Shown: piece by piece, positions 1 to 6,765 of the stretch
Layout of the letters: each line of letters opens with the position of its first letter
Position numbering within the stretch: position 1 is the stretch's first letter
Source of the DNA: Legionella genomosp. 1
GTDB lineage: Bacteria > Pseudomonadota > Gammaproteobacteria > Legionellales > Legionellaceae
Assembly (NCBI GenBank): GCA_945901145.1
Contig: CAMDJY010000085.1
Span: 1-6,765, forward strand
Length of the DNA: 6,765 nucleotides
Direction: 5' to 3'
Notes under the pieces: generated by a model
Told to the model about the DNA's origin: nothing
What the model saw: only the letters and a program-made list of their open reading frames with translations
The model's database searches: none
Program-made: the position numbers and the translations under genes

Positions 1-1315
1 AAAAATGGAAAAAAAAGGCGATTTAGTTTGGCAAACAGATTTTCAATCATCATCACCTTTATCGCTCTTACTGATTCATTGTGGCAAATCAGCAGAATTT
101 ACTACAAATACCCTCAATTCGCTCATCGACCAAGTCGCCAATCAACTGCTTAAGCAACATCTCAGTTCTGCGACAATATGTTTTCCTCAAGTGTCTGATG
201 CAACCCCTAACAGACAATTAGAACAGATGGCGATAAGACTCAATTGGTCATTGTATCAATTGCTTGATTTTAAAACTGACAAAAAACATCAGCATTCATT
301 GCATTCACTGTCTTTTATTTTAGATGAGGCAGATGAAACGGCACTAACGACAGCAACTGCGATCACCCATGGAATAACCCTTACACGCACATTAGCTAAC
401 TTACCCGCAAATATTTGTACGCCTAGTTATCTTGCAGCAGAAGCGATGAAGCTTGCAGAAAAATATCCAACAATTGAAACATCGATATTACATCAAGAAG
501 ATCTCAAAACATTAGGCATGGGCGCCCTACTTGCTGTTGCGCAAGGTAGCCATGAACCACCAAAACTCATTGAAATTCATTATCAAGGCGACGCATCAAT
601 CAAGCCTATTGTTTTGGTCGGCAAAGGCATAACCTTTGATTCAGGAGGAATTTCTCTCAAACCTGCTCACGGCATGGAAGAAATGAAATATGATATGGCA
701 GGAGCTGCCAGCGTTTTAGGCACAGTCAAAGCCTGCGCTGAACTGCAATTACCCATTCATGTGATTGGCCTCATGGCTTGCGCTGAAAATATGCCGGGTG
801 GAGGTGCCGTCAAACCAGGCGATATTATTACCACCCTATCAGGTAAAACCGTGGAAATTATCAACACGGATGCAGAAGGTCGATTAGTATTAGCAGATGC
901 ACTGACCTACGCTGAAAAATTTCATCCTGAATTCGTGATTGACATTGCCACATTAACCGGAGCGATTATTGTCGCACTTGGCCATGAACACACGGGTTTA
1001 ATGACAGAAAATGAAGCCTTAGCAAAACGCATACTCGATGCATCGTTTAAAAGCAAAGATAAAGTTTGGCGTATGCCACTGGAAGAAGCTTATCAAGAGG
1101 CCTTAGACAGCCAATTAGCCGATATGGTCAACTCAACGTTTGACAGAAGTGCAGGCAGCGTGACTGCAGCGTGTTTTCTATCAAGATTTACTCAAAAATA
1201 CCCATGGGCACATTTAGATATTGCCGGGACAGGTTGGATTTCAGGTCGAAAAAATCAAGCAACTGGACGCCCCGTACCTTTACTTATTGAGATCTTGCGC
1301 CATGTCGCTGATTGA
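1..1315 (+). CDS. pepA: Leucyl aminopeptidase (M17 cytosol aminopeptidase), 5' end outside window
   Basis: Dizinc exopeptidase that removes N-terminal residues from peptides in the cytoplasm; in E. coli the same protein also binds DNA as a Xer-recombination and carAB accessory factor. Numbering from the ATG at 5, every M17 active-site residue is in place with exact family spacing. The metal ligands are K207, D212, D230, D289 and E291, and the catalytic pair is K219 and R293. The family signature NTDAEGRL is at 287-294. The C-terminal half (about 200-436) matches E. coli PepA very closely. The visible part is about 436 residues against roughly 500 for the family. The ATG at 5 aligns near residue 50 of E. 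coli PepA, and the frame stays open to base 2, so this ATG is probably internal and the true start lies upstream. The stop (TGA 1313-1315) lies inside holC, giving a 14-base overlap and suggesting translational coupling. Confidence 0.96.
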   Translation, partial: KMEKKGDLVWQTDFQSSSPLSLLLIHCGKSAEFTTNTLNSLIDQVANQLLKQHLSSATICFPQVSDATPNRQLEQMAIRLNWSLYQLLDFKTDKKHQHSLHSLSFILDEADETALTTATAITHGITLTRTLANLPANICTPSYLAAEAMKLAEKYPTIETSILHQEDLKTLGMGALLAVAQGSHEPPKLIEIHYQGDASIKPIVLVGKGITFDSGGISLKPAHGMEEMKYDMAGAASVLGTVKACAELQLPIHVIGLMACAENMPGGGAVKPGDIITTLSGKTVEIINTDAEGRLVLADALTYAEKFHPEFVIDIATLTGAIIVALGHEHTGLMTENEALAKRILDASFKSKDKVWRMPLEEAYQEALDSQLADMVNSTFDRSAGSVTAACFLSRFTQKYPWAHLDIAGTGWISGRKNQATGRPVPLLIEILRHVAD

Positions 1316-1730
1316 CGTTGATTTTTATTTATTAGAAAAAGATGAGCCTGCCGCAATCTGGCAGGCATCTTGTTTTTTAATTGCACAATTCTACCTAGAA
1401 AAACAATCAATTTTTGTCCGTTGCGCCAACCAAGATGATGCCATATTTTTTGATGAATATCTTTGGGGCTTTAAACCAGAAAGCTTTATCCCCCACGCGC
1501 TCACTTCAGACACACCGGCAATACCCGCACCGATTGTAATTGGCTGTGAACCAACAGAAAAATATCCAATATTAATCAATCTCGCCCCATCATTGCCTGC
1601 GATTTTTTCAGAGTTAAAACGAATCATCGAGATTGTCCCGGCACAAGAAGCAGCCAAAGCCATCAGTCGTGAACACTATAAATACTATCGCGCTCAGGGG
1701 TTTAATTTATTGACGCATAAAATGCCCTAG
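1302..1730 (+). CDS. holC: DNA polymerase III chi subunit
   Basis: Chi is an accessory clamp-loader subunit that, with psi (HolD), links the replicative polymerase to the C-terminal tail of SSB. The ATG at 1302 gives 142 residues (E. coli chi has 147), and its start [14 protein letters not shown] fits the family N-terminus (xxATFYLLD). The frame is open further upstream to an ATG at 1221, but that would add 27 residues lying wholly inside pepA and unlike chi, so it is rejected. Recognisable blocks are [17 protein letters not shown] at 51-67 (E. coli DEALWARPAESFVPHNL) and the C-terminal [14 protein letters not shown] at 123-136 (E. coli RERYKAYRVAGFNL). There is no strong Shine-Dalgarno sequence, only GAG about 9 bases before the start, so expression probably relies on ribosomes arriving from pepA. 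A terminator-like hairpin lies in codons 13-26. The last 24 bases are antisense to the end of the ankyrin gene. valS, the usual next gene in many gammaproteobacteria, is absent. Confidence 0.93.
   Translation: MSLIDVDFYLLEKDEPAAIWQASCFLIAQFYLEKQSIFVRCANQDDAIFFDEYLWGFKPESFIPHALTSDTPAIPAPIVIGCEPTEKYPILINLAPSLPAIFSELKRIIEIVPAQEAAKAISREHYKYYRAQGFNLLTHKMP
1339..1378 (+). terminator. Intrinsic terminator-like hairpin inside the 5' part of holC
   Basis: A perfect 7-bp GC-rich stem (GCCTGCC 1346-1352 with GGCAGGC 1360-1366) closes a 7-base loop. Beneath it, AAGAT (1339-1343) pairs with ATCTT (1367-1371) across a 2-base bulge. The structure runs straight into TTGTTTTTT (1370-1378). This is the shape of a rho-independent terminator on the + strand, starting 24 bases after the pepA stop. 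It lies within holC codons 13-26, so it would end or attenuate transcripts after pepA unless ribosomes translating holC melt the stem. Structure and T-run are seen directly; the function is inferred. Confidence 0.55.
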
Positions 1731-2018
1731 AGATGGTAATCGCGATTCTATTAACTTGATCATTTCTGTATTGTTATTTAGCCTAGCCCAGTCTAATACA
1801 GAACATCCAGCTGCGTCTTTCACATCTAGATTAGCATCCGCCTCTATTAGAATTCTAAACAGTTCTAAATCGTTTCTGCGTGCTGCAACAAGCACAGCAC
1901 AGTCTCCATCAGAATTTGCTTCATTGACATCTTTACCATCTTGAATTAATGAAATAACTGAATTAATCTGTCCTAATTCAGCACACTCTATTATTGCCAA
2001 CTTCTTTTTACTCTCCAT
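1707..2018 (-). CDS. Small ankyrin-repeat protein
   Basis: A 103-residue protein made almost entirely of about three ankyrin repeats, at roughly 3-35, 36-68 and 69-93. The middle repeat is clearest: DGDCAVLVAARRNDLELF, then RILIEADANLDVKD, matching the DxxGxTPLHxAAxxGxxxxVxxLLxxGAxxxxxD consensus with the TPLH turn replaced. The third holds GCSVLDWARLNNNTEMIKLI. There is no signal peptide or membrane segment. Ankyrin repeats bind other proteins; no partner or function can be named from sequence. The ATG at 2018 is supported by AAGGG at 2023-2027, four bases upstream, and by an in-frame stop at 2046-2048 that excludes a longer form. A TATAAT box precedes it. The gene is divergent from the 434-residue gene, and its last codons overlap the end of holC by 24 bases. 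It could be a secreted effector, a regulator or a partner of its neighbour. Confidence 0.85.
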   Translation of the reverse strand: MESKKKLAIIECAELGQINSVISLIQDGKDVNEANSDGDCAVLVAARRNDLELFRILIEADANLDVKDAAGCSVLDWARLNNNTEMIKLIESRLPSLGHFMRQ

Positions 2019-2045
2019 AACACCCTTAAGAAAATAATAATAAAT

Positions 2046-2067
2046 TTATACTAAGATTATAGTATAA
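2046..2067. repeat. Perfect inverted repeat between divergent genes (possible operator)
   Basis: TTATACTA (2046-2053) and TAGTATAA (2060-2067) are perfect reverse complements separated by 6 bases. The dyad spans the whole minus-strand -10 box (2056-2061) and most of the + strand -10 candidate (2063-2068). A dimeric regulator bound here could control both divergent genes at once. The region is AT-rich, so an 8-bp repeat can arise by chance; operator function is inference. It is too AT-rich and lacks the T-run layout to be a good terminator. Confidence 0.4.
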
Positions 2068-2084
2068 CTCAGAATCTGAATAAA
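2056..2084 (-). promoter_or_regulatory. Candidate promoter of the ankyrin gene
   Basis: Read on the minus strand, 2061-2056 is a perfect TATAAT -10 box. A weak -35 (TTTATT, 2084-2079, 3 of 6 matches) lies 17 bases upstream. Initiation would fall near 2049, giving a leader of about 30 bases that contains the AAGGG ribosome site. The -10 is seen directly; AT-rich DNA makes chance matches common, so promoter activity is inferred. Confidence 0.45.
2063..2068 (+). promoter_or_regulatory. Candidate -10 box for the 434-residue gene
   Basis: TATAAC (5 of 6 to consensus) on the + strand. Initiation would fall around 2075, leaving a leader of only about 13 bases before the ATG at 2088. No convincing -35 lies at the usual distance (2040-2045 is ATAAAT). 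If real, it would depend on an activator or be weak. Confidence 0.25.
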
Positions 2085-2087
2085 ATC

Positions 2088-3392
2088 ATGACCAAAAAAA
2101 TTACGATAGGACTATTTAGTCGACAAGAAGCAGATGGAACATTTAATCGGACTATCTTGCAAGAAAAAGATAATATTGCTCATCATATTCATGAGTTTAC
2201 CTGCGCAGCACAAGCAGAAAACCAAGAACCTCCTGAGTTTGTTCTCTCAGTATCACTGATTCCAAATTGGAATATAGCCGATAATAGTTACGATGATGCT
2301 GCTTATTTAGCTTTAAAAGAATCATTTTTAACCGAACTAAAAAGCCAGTACACTGAATTAAATATTTACATTCAGGATTTTTACACTGAATCTAATTTAA
2401 CGCAAGATGAAAAAGAATATCTGCATCAATTAGCCTCAATGGGCAGCAACTTAGATATTATTAAAATAAAAGCTATTATAGACAACTCAGATGATTGCCA
2501 TTTACAGTTAGACAGTAATACTAAAATACATGATTATCAAAGCTTACTGAGAAAAACTTTTTATTCAGAAATCCAATCAGATGCACTCATTGCAAACCAT
2601 TATACCTGGCATTCAGTCTCAGCCAACAGTAAAATTGTTTATACCACACCAACAGGAAAAATTACAAATCGTCTAAAACAATGTTACCTAGAATATTGTC
2701 ATATCAGTAAAAATACGCCTAACGAAAAAGATAAAAATACAAATTCAGTGTATGAAAAAGTCTACGCAATTGCTTTTCATGACGCAGGACTCACAAAAAA
2801 ATTTAGCACGACAAAAAAAGAATTTTATCAAGCACAACCCAAACAAACAGAATTTCGCATCACAGATGACATTTTAGTCGCGATCAATATGTCATGGAGC
2901 GAAGAAAACAAAGATCTAACAGATATACAAACCCTAAATCGGCTTCCTTCAATTGATGTTGGAAAGGCAACCTTTGATTTTCAATGCTTTAATTACCTCA
3001 TTAAAAAATATACTTCTCCTCGCTTGTTCGCGCAAATGAAAATGAACACCGCAACGACTCAAGAATATTCTTTACCTGAATCTCAACGTCTTTTAAAAGA
3101 GCTAAATGAAATCTCTAATCAAAAATTAGATATGTCTTGTTTAGTAAAATTTTACAACCAGACCCTAAATTCAAATAAAACGCACGCTGTTTTACTCATC
3201 AACCTATTCCCCAATACTCTCGAAGGAAACCAACTCACCCAAAAATTATTTAATTGCTCTGTGACTGAGCTCAAACAAACACCACGACCTGCAAAAGAAT
3301 TTGATATTCATCAATATAAATTTGAATTCAAAAAATTAACCCAAGAAGAGCAATCGAATACAAATCCTGACTCACAACAGAAATTACATTGA
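2088..3392 (+). CDS. Uncharacterised 434-residue protein, possible glycosyltransferase-like effector
   Basis: I do not recognise this gene with certainty. It encodes a soluble-looking 434-residue protein with no signal peptide or membrane helix, rich in K, N, Q and T. The one suggestive region is 123-145: DIIKIKAI at 123-130 followed by HLQLDSNT at 138-145. This resembles the GT32/GT44 (TcdA/TcdB-like) core, in which a D-I-L-R helix leads to a metal-binding LDxD. Here the second acidic residue is N144, and the spacing is about three residues longer than in TcdB. The C-terminus is polar ([17 protein letters not shown]), compatible with but not proof of a type IV secretion tail. The ATG at 2088 lacks a Shine-Dalgarno sequence, and an in-frame stop at 2052-2054 leaves no other start nearby. 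Lines counted in this gene run 25-37% GC, against 40-58% in lines counted from pepA and ileS, hinting at separate ancestry. It overlaps the lspA end by 9 bases, convergently. The coding call is firm; the function is a guess. Confidence 0.85.
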   Translation: MTKKITIGLFSRQEADGTFNRTILQEKDNIAHHIHEFTCAAQAENQEPPEFVLSVSLIPNWNIADNSYDDAAYLALKESFLTELKSQYTELNIYIQDFYTESNLTQDEKEYLHQLASMGSNLDIIKIKAIIDNSDDCHLQLDSNTKIHDYQSLLRKTFYSEIQSDALIANHYTWHSVSANSKIVYTTPTGKITNRLKQCYLEYCHISKNTPNEKDKNTNSVYEKVYAIAFHDAGLTKKFSTTKKEFYQAQPKQTEFRITDDILVAINMSWSEENKDLTDIQTLNRLPSIDVGKATFDFQCFNYLIKKYTSPRLFAQMKMNTATTQEYSLPESQRLLKELNEISNQKLDMSCLVKFYNQTLNSNKTHAVLLINLFPNTLEGNQLTQKLFNCSVTELKQTPRPAKEFDIHQYKFEFKKLTQEEQSNTNPDSQQKLH

Positions 3393-3860
3393 TCGCTTAT
3401 ATTTTTTAAAAATATCAATTAATAATAATCCCCCGCCTAAACAAATCATGGAATCTGCGAAATTAAACACGGGCCAATGATGATTTCCATAATAAAAATC
3501 AATAAAATCAACGACATGACCCAATCTAAATCGGTCCCATAAATTACCTAAAGCGCCACCTAAAATAAGACTTAACGCATAAAACTCTAAACAGTTTTTA
3601 TTAAGATCTAACCTAAACATCCAAATTGCAATAGCAGCAGACATCGTTAAACTCAAAATAACAAAAAACCAAATGTGCCAAACGCCGGTATTCGCTAAAA
3701 AACTAAATGCCGAGCCCGTATTAAATGCTAAAGTTAAATTCAGCATCGAAAATATGGGATACGGTTCATAAGGGACCAGAGAAGAAAGTGCCCAATTTTT
3801 GCTTAAACAATCAATCGCAATGATCAGACAACTTATGATATAACCTAATCCTTTCATCAT
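3384..3860 (-). CDS. lspA: Lipoprotein signal peptidase (signal peptidase II)
   Basis: Inner-membrane aspartic protease that cleaves the signal peptide from diacylglyceryl-modified prolipoproteins, acting after Lgt and before Lnt. The 158 residues fit the family length. Four hydrophobic segments are visible, at about 5-25, 60-82, 92-108 and 132-150. Conserved blocks are D17xxSK21, [10 protein letters not shown] at 46-55, [17 protein letters not shown] at 105-121 and PVFNFADS at 130-137. D118 and D136 are the expected catalytic pair. C18 stands where many homologues have Q. The start ATG (3860-3858) overlaps the ileS stop TGA (3859-3857) as ATGA. GAGG lies 8 bases upstream within the ileS end, so translation is probably coupled to ileS; a second in-frame ATG follows immediately. 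It is the last visible gene of the ribF-ileS-lspA operon. The fkpB and ispH genes that often follow are missing, and no terminator hairpin is seen beyond its stop. Confidence 0.95.
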   Translation of the reverse strand: MMKGLGYIISCLIIAIDCLSKNWALSSLVPYEPYPIFSMLNLTLAFNTGSAFSFLANTGVWHIWFFVILSLTMSAAIAIWMFRLDLNKNCLEFYALSLILGGALGNLWDRFRLGHVVDFIDFYYGNHHWPVFNFADSMICLGGGLLLIDIFKKYKRSM

Positions 3861-6655
3861 GCAAACAACCTCACTTCATCATGATCCGTAATATTACCAA
3901 CACAACGGCCACATAAATCTTCGTGCTGTGGATCAACGCCTATATCTTCAGACCGATGCCAACAACGCTCACATTTTATATAATCATAAACCTCAGTTTG
4001 AATGGCAATACCCAATGTATCATGCACAACACATTCAGCGGGTGCATCTTGTAAATGTAACACTTTTGCTGCAGAGGTCATCAGAATAAACCGTAATTCA
4101 GAACCAAGTCTGAACAATAGATCATACATTGCATCATTCGCATATAAAATTACAGCAGCAGCAAGCGATGAACCAATCACACCCGCTTGACGTTGTACTT
4201 CTAACGCTTTGTTCACCTCATCACGAATTAAAAAAATAGTGTCCCAAGCACCCATATCAATGGTATCAATCATAGGCCAATCATCATACCAACGCTCTAT
4301 GAAAATAGACTCACCTGAAAAGCCTGGGATAGACTCCCAAATCTCTTCTGCCGTAAATGATAAAATTGGCGCGAGCCAGCGCGTCAAAGCTTGTAAAATA
4401 TGATACATCGCAACTTGACATGAACGTCGAGCCTGGCTATGAACTGATGTTGTATATTGCCGGTCTTTAATAATATCTAGATAAAAACTACCTAAATCAA
4501 TAGCACAAAAATTATGGATCTTCTGGTAAATCACATGAAAATTAAAATCTTCATAAGCTTGAATCACTTCTTCTTGTAAAAGTTGACAGCGTTTAATCGC
4601 CCAACAATCAAGTTCGACCAGCTGACTGACATCGCCTAAATGTTGTTTTGGATCAAAATCAAATAAATTTGAAAGCAGAAACCGCGCAGTATTGCGAATG
4701 CGACGGTAAGCATCTGCATTTCTTTTTATAATTTCATCAGAAATACTCACTTCATTATGATAATCAGTAGAAGACACCCAGAGACGTAAAATATCTGCAC
4801 CATGTTGTTCAATTAACTTATCCAAAGCCACATAATTGCCTTTAGATTTAGAAAGTTTTTTGCCGGCAGCATCAACAGTATAACCATGCGTTAACACTTC
4901 TTTAAATGGTGGACATTGATTAATAGCAACCGCCGTCGTTAACGACGAATTAAACCAACCACGGTGCTGATCCGACCCTTCAAAATAAACATCAGCGGGC
5001 GTATGATTCTCTCCACCAGAACCTAAAACACAAAAATGCGATACTCCTGAGTCAAACCATACGTCTAAAGTATCATTGATTTTTTCATAAATATCCGCAT
5101 CAGCACCCAATAATTCGTGTGCATCCAAATCAAACCAAGCATCAATGCCTTGGTGTTCAATGCGCTCAGCGACGGCATGCATGAGTTGAATCGTATCTGG
5201 ATGTAAAGTCTGTGTAGTTTTATGTACAAATAAACACATCGGCGTACCCCACGCCCTTTGTCTTGAAACGCACCAGTCGGGCCTGTCTTTGATCATATTT
5301 AAAATTCGCGCTTTTCCCCAATTAGGAACCCAATTAACTTTTTCAACTTCGGCTATCAATTGGTTACGCAAGCCACTTTGGTCCATTGAAATAAACCATT
5401 GTGGTGTTGCACGAAAAATAACTGGGGTTTTATGTCGCCAGCAATGTGGATAGCTATGCTCAATGATAGTTTCATGTAATAAAACCTGTTTTTCTTTTAA
5501 AACATCGAGAATCATCGCTTCTGCTTTTCGAATAAATAAACCAGCAAACAAGGGTAAATCCGACATATAACAGCCATTGGCCATCACTGGATTCACCCGA
5601 GGTAATTGGTAAGTCAGGCCGACTTGATAATCATCAGGTCCATGTGCAGGTGCAGTATGCACACAGCCGGTGCCCGCTTCAGTGGTCACATGCTGCGAAA
5701 GGACAACTGGCACGGCGCGCTCATAAAAAGGATGTTGTAATTGAAGATGCTCAAATTGCAACCCTTTAGCCGTATCTGCGACCTGCCAATCAACAATGCC
5801 GAAACGACTCATGGTGTTTTGCACTAAATCTTCTGCAATTAAATAATACCTATTTTCTGTATTCACCAAAGCGTAAACCAAGTCTGGATGCACAGACACT
5901 GCTTCGTTTGCAGGTAAAGTCCAAGGGGTTGTGGTCCAGATTGGACAAATCACAGGTTTTATTGCTAATTTTTTTGCAAATTTCGATAAAAAATCTTGAG
6001 AATGAATGGCAACAAAGGCAACATCGATAGAAGGCGATCGTTTGGTTTCGTAATCTACTTCAGCTTCAGCCAGCGAAGAACCACAATCTATACACCAATG
6101 CACAGGCTTAAACCCTTGTTGTAGATGCCCGTGCTCAACAATTTTAGCTAAGGCACGAACTACGTTTGCTTCGTATTGATATTGCATCGTCGCATACGGG
6201 TGCTGCCAATCACCGAAAACACCCAGACGTTTAAATTCAGTCCGTTGAATATCAATCTGTGTCGCTGCATAGTCACGACAATGCTGACGGAAAACTTTAG
6301 TATCAACCGCCACACCCGCTTTACCAATTTTTTTCTCAACGTTTAACTCAATTGGCAAACCATGACAATCCCAGCCAGGAACAAATGGCGCGTCGTAACC
6401 ACTTAACGTTTTTGATTTCACAATCATATCTTTTAAGATTTTATTCAGAGCATGACCGCAGTGCAAATGCCCATTCGCGTAAGGAGGACCGTCATGTAAA
6501 ATAAATTGTTTTGCGCCTAGGCGTGCTTTACGAATTTTTTCATACACATGTTGTTGCTCCCATTGCGCTAACCGCTCTGGCTCTCTGGAGGCAAGGCTTG
6601 CTTTCATAGGAAACTGCGTATGTGGTAAATTCAAGGTATGTTTGTAATCAGTCAT
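3857..6655 (-). CDS. ileS: Isoleucyl-tRNA synthetase
   Basis: Cytoplasmic class I synthetase that activates isoleucine, charges tRNA-Ile and hydrolyses mischarged Val-tRNA-Ile. It has 932 residues (E. coli 938), with the bacterial-type N-terminus [18 protein letters not shown]. In order: [15 protein letters not shown] block at 51-62 ([12 protein letters not shown]); HIGH-class ATP motif present as HCGH at 65-68; [11 protein letters not shown] at 93-103; CP1 editing domain with [11 protein letters not shown] at 241-251 and [16 protein letters not shown] at 328-343; SRQRAWGTP at 464-472; DVWFDSG at 531-537; [11 protein letters not shown] at 558-568; KMSKS loop as KLSKS at 600-604; anticodon-binding domain in roughly the last 300 residues; and a C-terminal zinc site with C895, C898, C915 and C918. 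The ATG at 6655 follows the ribF stop by 3 bases, with AGGA 10 bases upstream inside ribF. The 3' end overlaps lspA by 4 bases. The gene appears intact. Confidence 0.98.
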   Translation of the reverse strand: MTDYKHTLNLPHTQFPMKASLASREPERLAQWEQQHVYEKIRKARLGAKQFILHDGPPYANGHLHCGHALNKILKDMIVKSKTLSGYDAPFVPGWDCHGLPIELNVEKKIGKAGVAVDTKVFRQHCRDYAATQIDIQRTEFKRLGVFGDWQHPYATMQYQYEANVVRALAKIVEHGHLQQGFKPVHWCIDCGSSLAEAEVDYETKRSPSIDVAFVAIHSQDFLSKFAKKLAIKPVICPIWTTTPWTLPANEAVSVHPDLVYALVNTENRYYLIAEDLVQNTMSRFGIVDWQVADTAKGLQFEHLQLQHPFYERAVPVVLSQHVTTEAGTGCVHTAPAHGPDDYQVGLTYQLPRVNPVMANGCYMSDLPLFAGLFIRKAEAMILDVLKEKQVLLHETIIEHSYPHCWRHKTPVIFRATPQWFISMDQSGLRNQLIAEVEKVNWVPNWGKARILNMIKDRPDWCVSRQRAWGTPMCLFVHKTTQTLHPDTIQLMHAVAERIEHQGIDAWFDLDAHELLGADADIYEKINDTLDVWFDSGVSHFCVLGSGGENHTPADVYFEGSDQHRGWFNSSLTTAVAINQCPPFKEVLTHGYTVDAAGKKLSKSKGNYVALDKLIEQHGADILRLWVSSTDYHNEVSISDEIIKRNADAYRRIRNTARFLLSNLFDFDPKQHLGDVSQLVELDCWAIKRCQLLQEEVIQAYEDFNFHVIYQKIHNFCAIDLGSFYLDIIKDRQYTTSVHSQARRSCQVAMYHILQALTRWLAPILSFTAEEIWESIPGFSGESIFIERWYDDWPMIDTIDMGAWDTIFLIRDEVNKALEVQRQAGVIGSSLAAAVILYANDAMYDLLFRLGSELRFILMTSAAKVLHLQDAPAECVVHDTLGIAIQTEVYDYIKCERCWHRSEDIGVDPQHEDLCGRCVGNITDHDEVRLFA

Positions 6656-6658
6656 TAG

Positions 6659-6765
6659 TCATTCGTCCTGCTCTATTTTTAAATCATTGCATGAAGCATA
6701 TGCCTGTTTTCTATCTTCATGAATTTGAGTTATTAATGCATCAACGGAAGAAAATTTTCTTTCCT
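6659..6765 (-). CDS. ribF: Bifunctional riboflavin kinase/FAD synthetase, C-terminal end only
   Basis: Only 34 codons and a TGA stop (6661-6659) are inside the window; the rest lies beyond the right edge. The visible start, ERKFSSVDALITQIHEDRKQ, matches the typical RibF C-terminus (FLRxExxFxSLxxLxxQIxxDxxxAR), the last helix of the riboflavin kinase domain, followed by a short polar tail. RibF phosphorylates riboflavin to FMN and adenylates it to FAD. Position supports the call: ribF directly precedes ileS and lspA in E. coli and many relatives. Its last codons carry the AGGA (6669-6666) that serves ileS, and only 3 bases separate its stop from the ileS ATG. The identification is good for so short a piece, because both sequence and gene order agree. 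Confidence 0.85.
   Translation of the reverse strand, partial: ERKFSSVDALITQIHEDRKQAYASCNDLKIEQDE

Noticed and set aside
1221..1301. Longer holC start at the upstream ATG
   Set aside because: The extra 27 residues lie wholly within pepA and do not resemble a chi N-terminus; the ATG at 1302 matches the family start.
1391..1663. Minus-strand open frame opposite holC
   Set aside because: It lies entirely within the well-supported holC gene, is unlike any family I know, and has no ribosome site that decides for it; it is a shadow frame.
1738..1747. AATCGCGATT palindrome just after the holC stop, considered as a holC terminator
   Set aside because: It has no loop and no T-run, and lies within the ankyrin coding sequence.
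1756..1944. Plus-strand open frame opposite the ankyrin gene
   Set aside because: The minus-strand reading has a clear ankyrin-repeat pattern; the plus frame is low-complexity S/A/L-rich and is a shadow.
3399..3415. AT-rich palindrome ATATTTTTTAAAAATAT near the convergent gene ends
   Set aside because: There is no GC stem. It lies within the lspA coding end (IFKKYKR) and does not make a credible terminator on either strand.
4324..4340. Short TGGGA/TCCCA inverted repeat in ileS
   Set aside because: Only 5 bp, with no following T-run on either strand, in conserved coding sequence.
4002..4403. Two plus-strand open frames opposite the ileS 3' region
   Set aside because: They are antisense to the conserved IleRS C-terminal region including the zinc site, with no recognisable protein features.
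4934..4947. Perfect 14-bp palindrome CGTCGTTAACGACG inside ileS
   Set aside because: It encodes conserved IleRS residues (SSLTT), and a 14-bp palindrome is expected about once in two or three windows of this size by chance; it has no loop or T-run.

Overview
The window looks like a piece of chromosome from an AT-leaning gammaproteobacterium, most plausibly of the Legionella/Coxiella type. This is an inference from three things: gene order (pepA-holC and ribF-ileS-lspA are both classic gammaproteobacterial blocks), a small ankyrin-repeat gene, and a large unassigned protein of the kind that intracellular gammaproteobacteria use as secreted effectors. No 16S rRNA or other marker is present to settle the taxon.

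Layout, left to right. On the + strand, the 3' part of pepA (M17 leucyl aminopeptidase, 5' end outside the window) overlaps holC (DNA polymerase III chi subunit) by 14 bases. A textbook rho-independent terminator shape lies inside the first part of holC, 24 bases after the pepA stop. Next comes a two-gene accessory pair that diverges from a 69-bp spacer. A 103-residue ankyrin-repeat protein runs leftward, and its end overlaps the end of holC by 24 bases. A 434-residue protein of unknown function runs rightward, and its end overlaps the end of lspA by 9 bases. The rest is a tight minus-strand operon read right to left: ribF (only its C-terminal 34 codons are visible), ileS (isoleucyl-tRNA synthetase) and lspA (lipoprotein signal peptidase). 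It has 3-base spacing at ribF/ileS and an ATGA-type overlap at ileS/lspA.

How the genes relate. The two outer blocks are housekeeping: protein and peptide turnover, replication clamp-loader function, flavin cofactor synthesis, tRNA charging and lipoprotein maturation. The middle divergent pair sits exactly where the usual neighbours would be (valS after holC, fkpB/ispH after lspA in many relatives). It is more AT-rich than ileS and pepA in the lines I counted, so it reads as an accessory insertion at the meeting point of two core operons. The 434-residue protein carries a stretch resembling the 'DILR...LDxD' core of GT32/GT44-type glycosyltransferases, with DxN in place of DxD, so it is a candidate effector enzyme. 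The shared spacer holds a perfect 8-bp inverted repeat lying over the -10 boxes of both divergent genes.

The window has no RNA gene, insertion sequence, CRISPR array or gene-free stretch longer than 69 bases.
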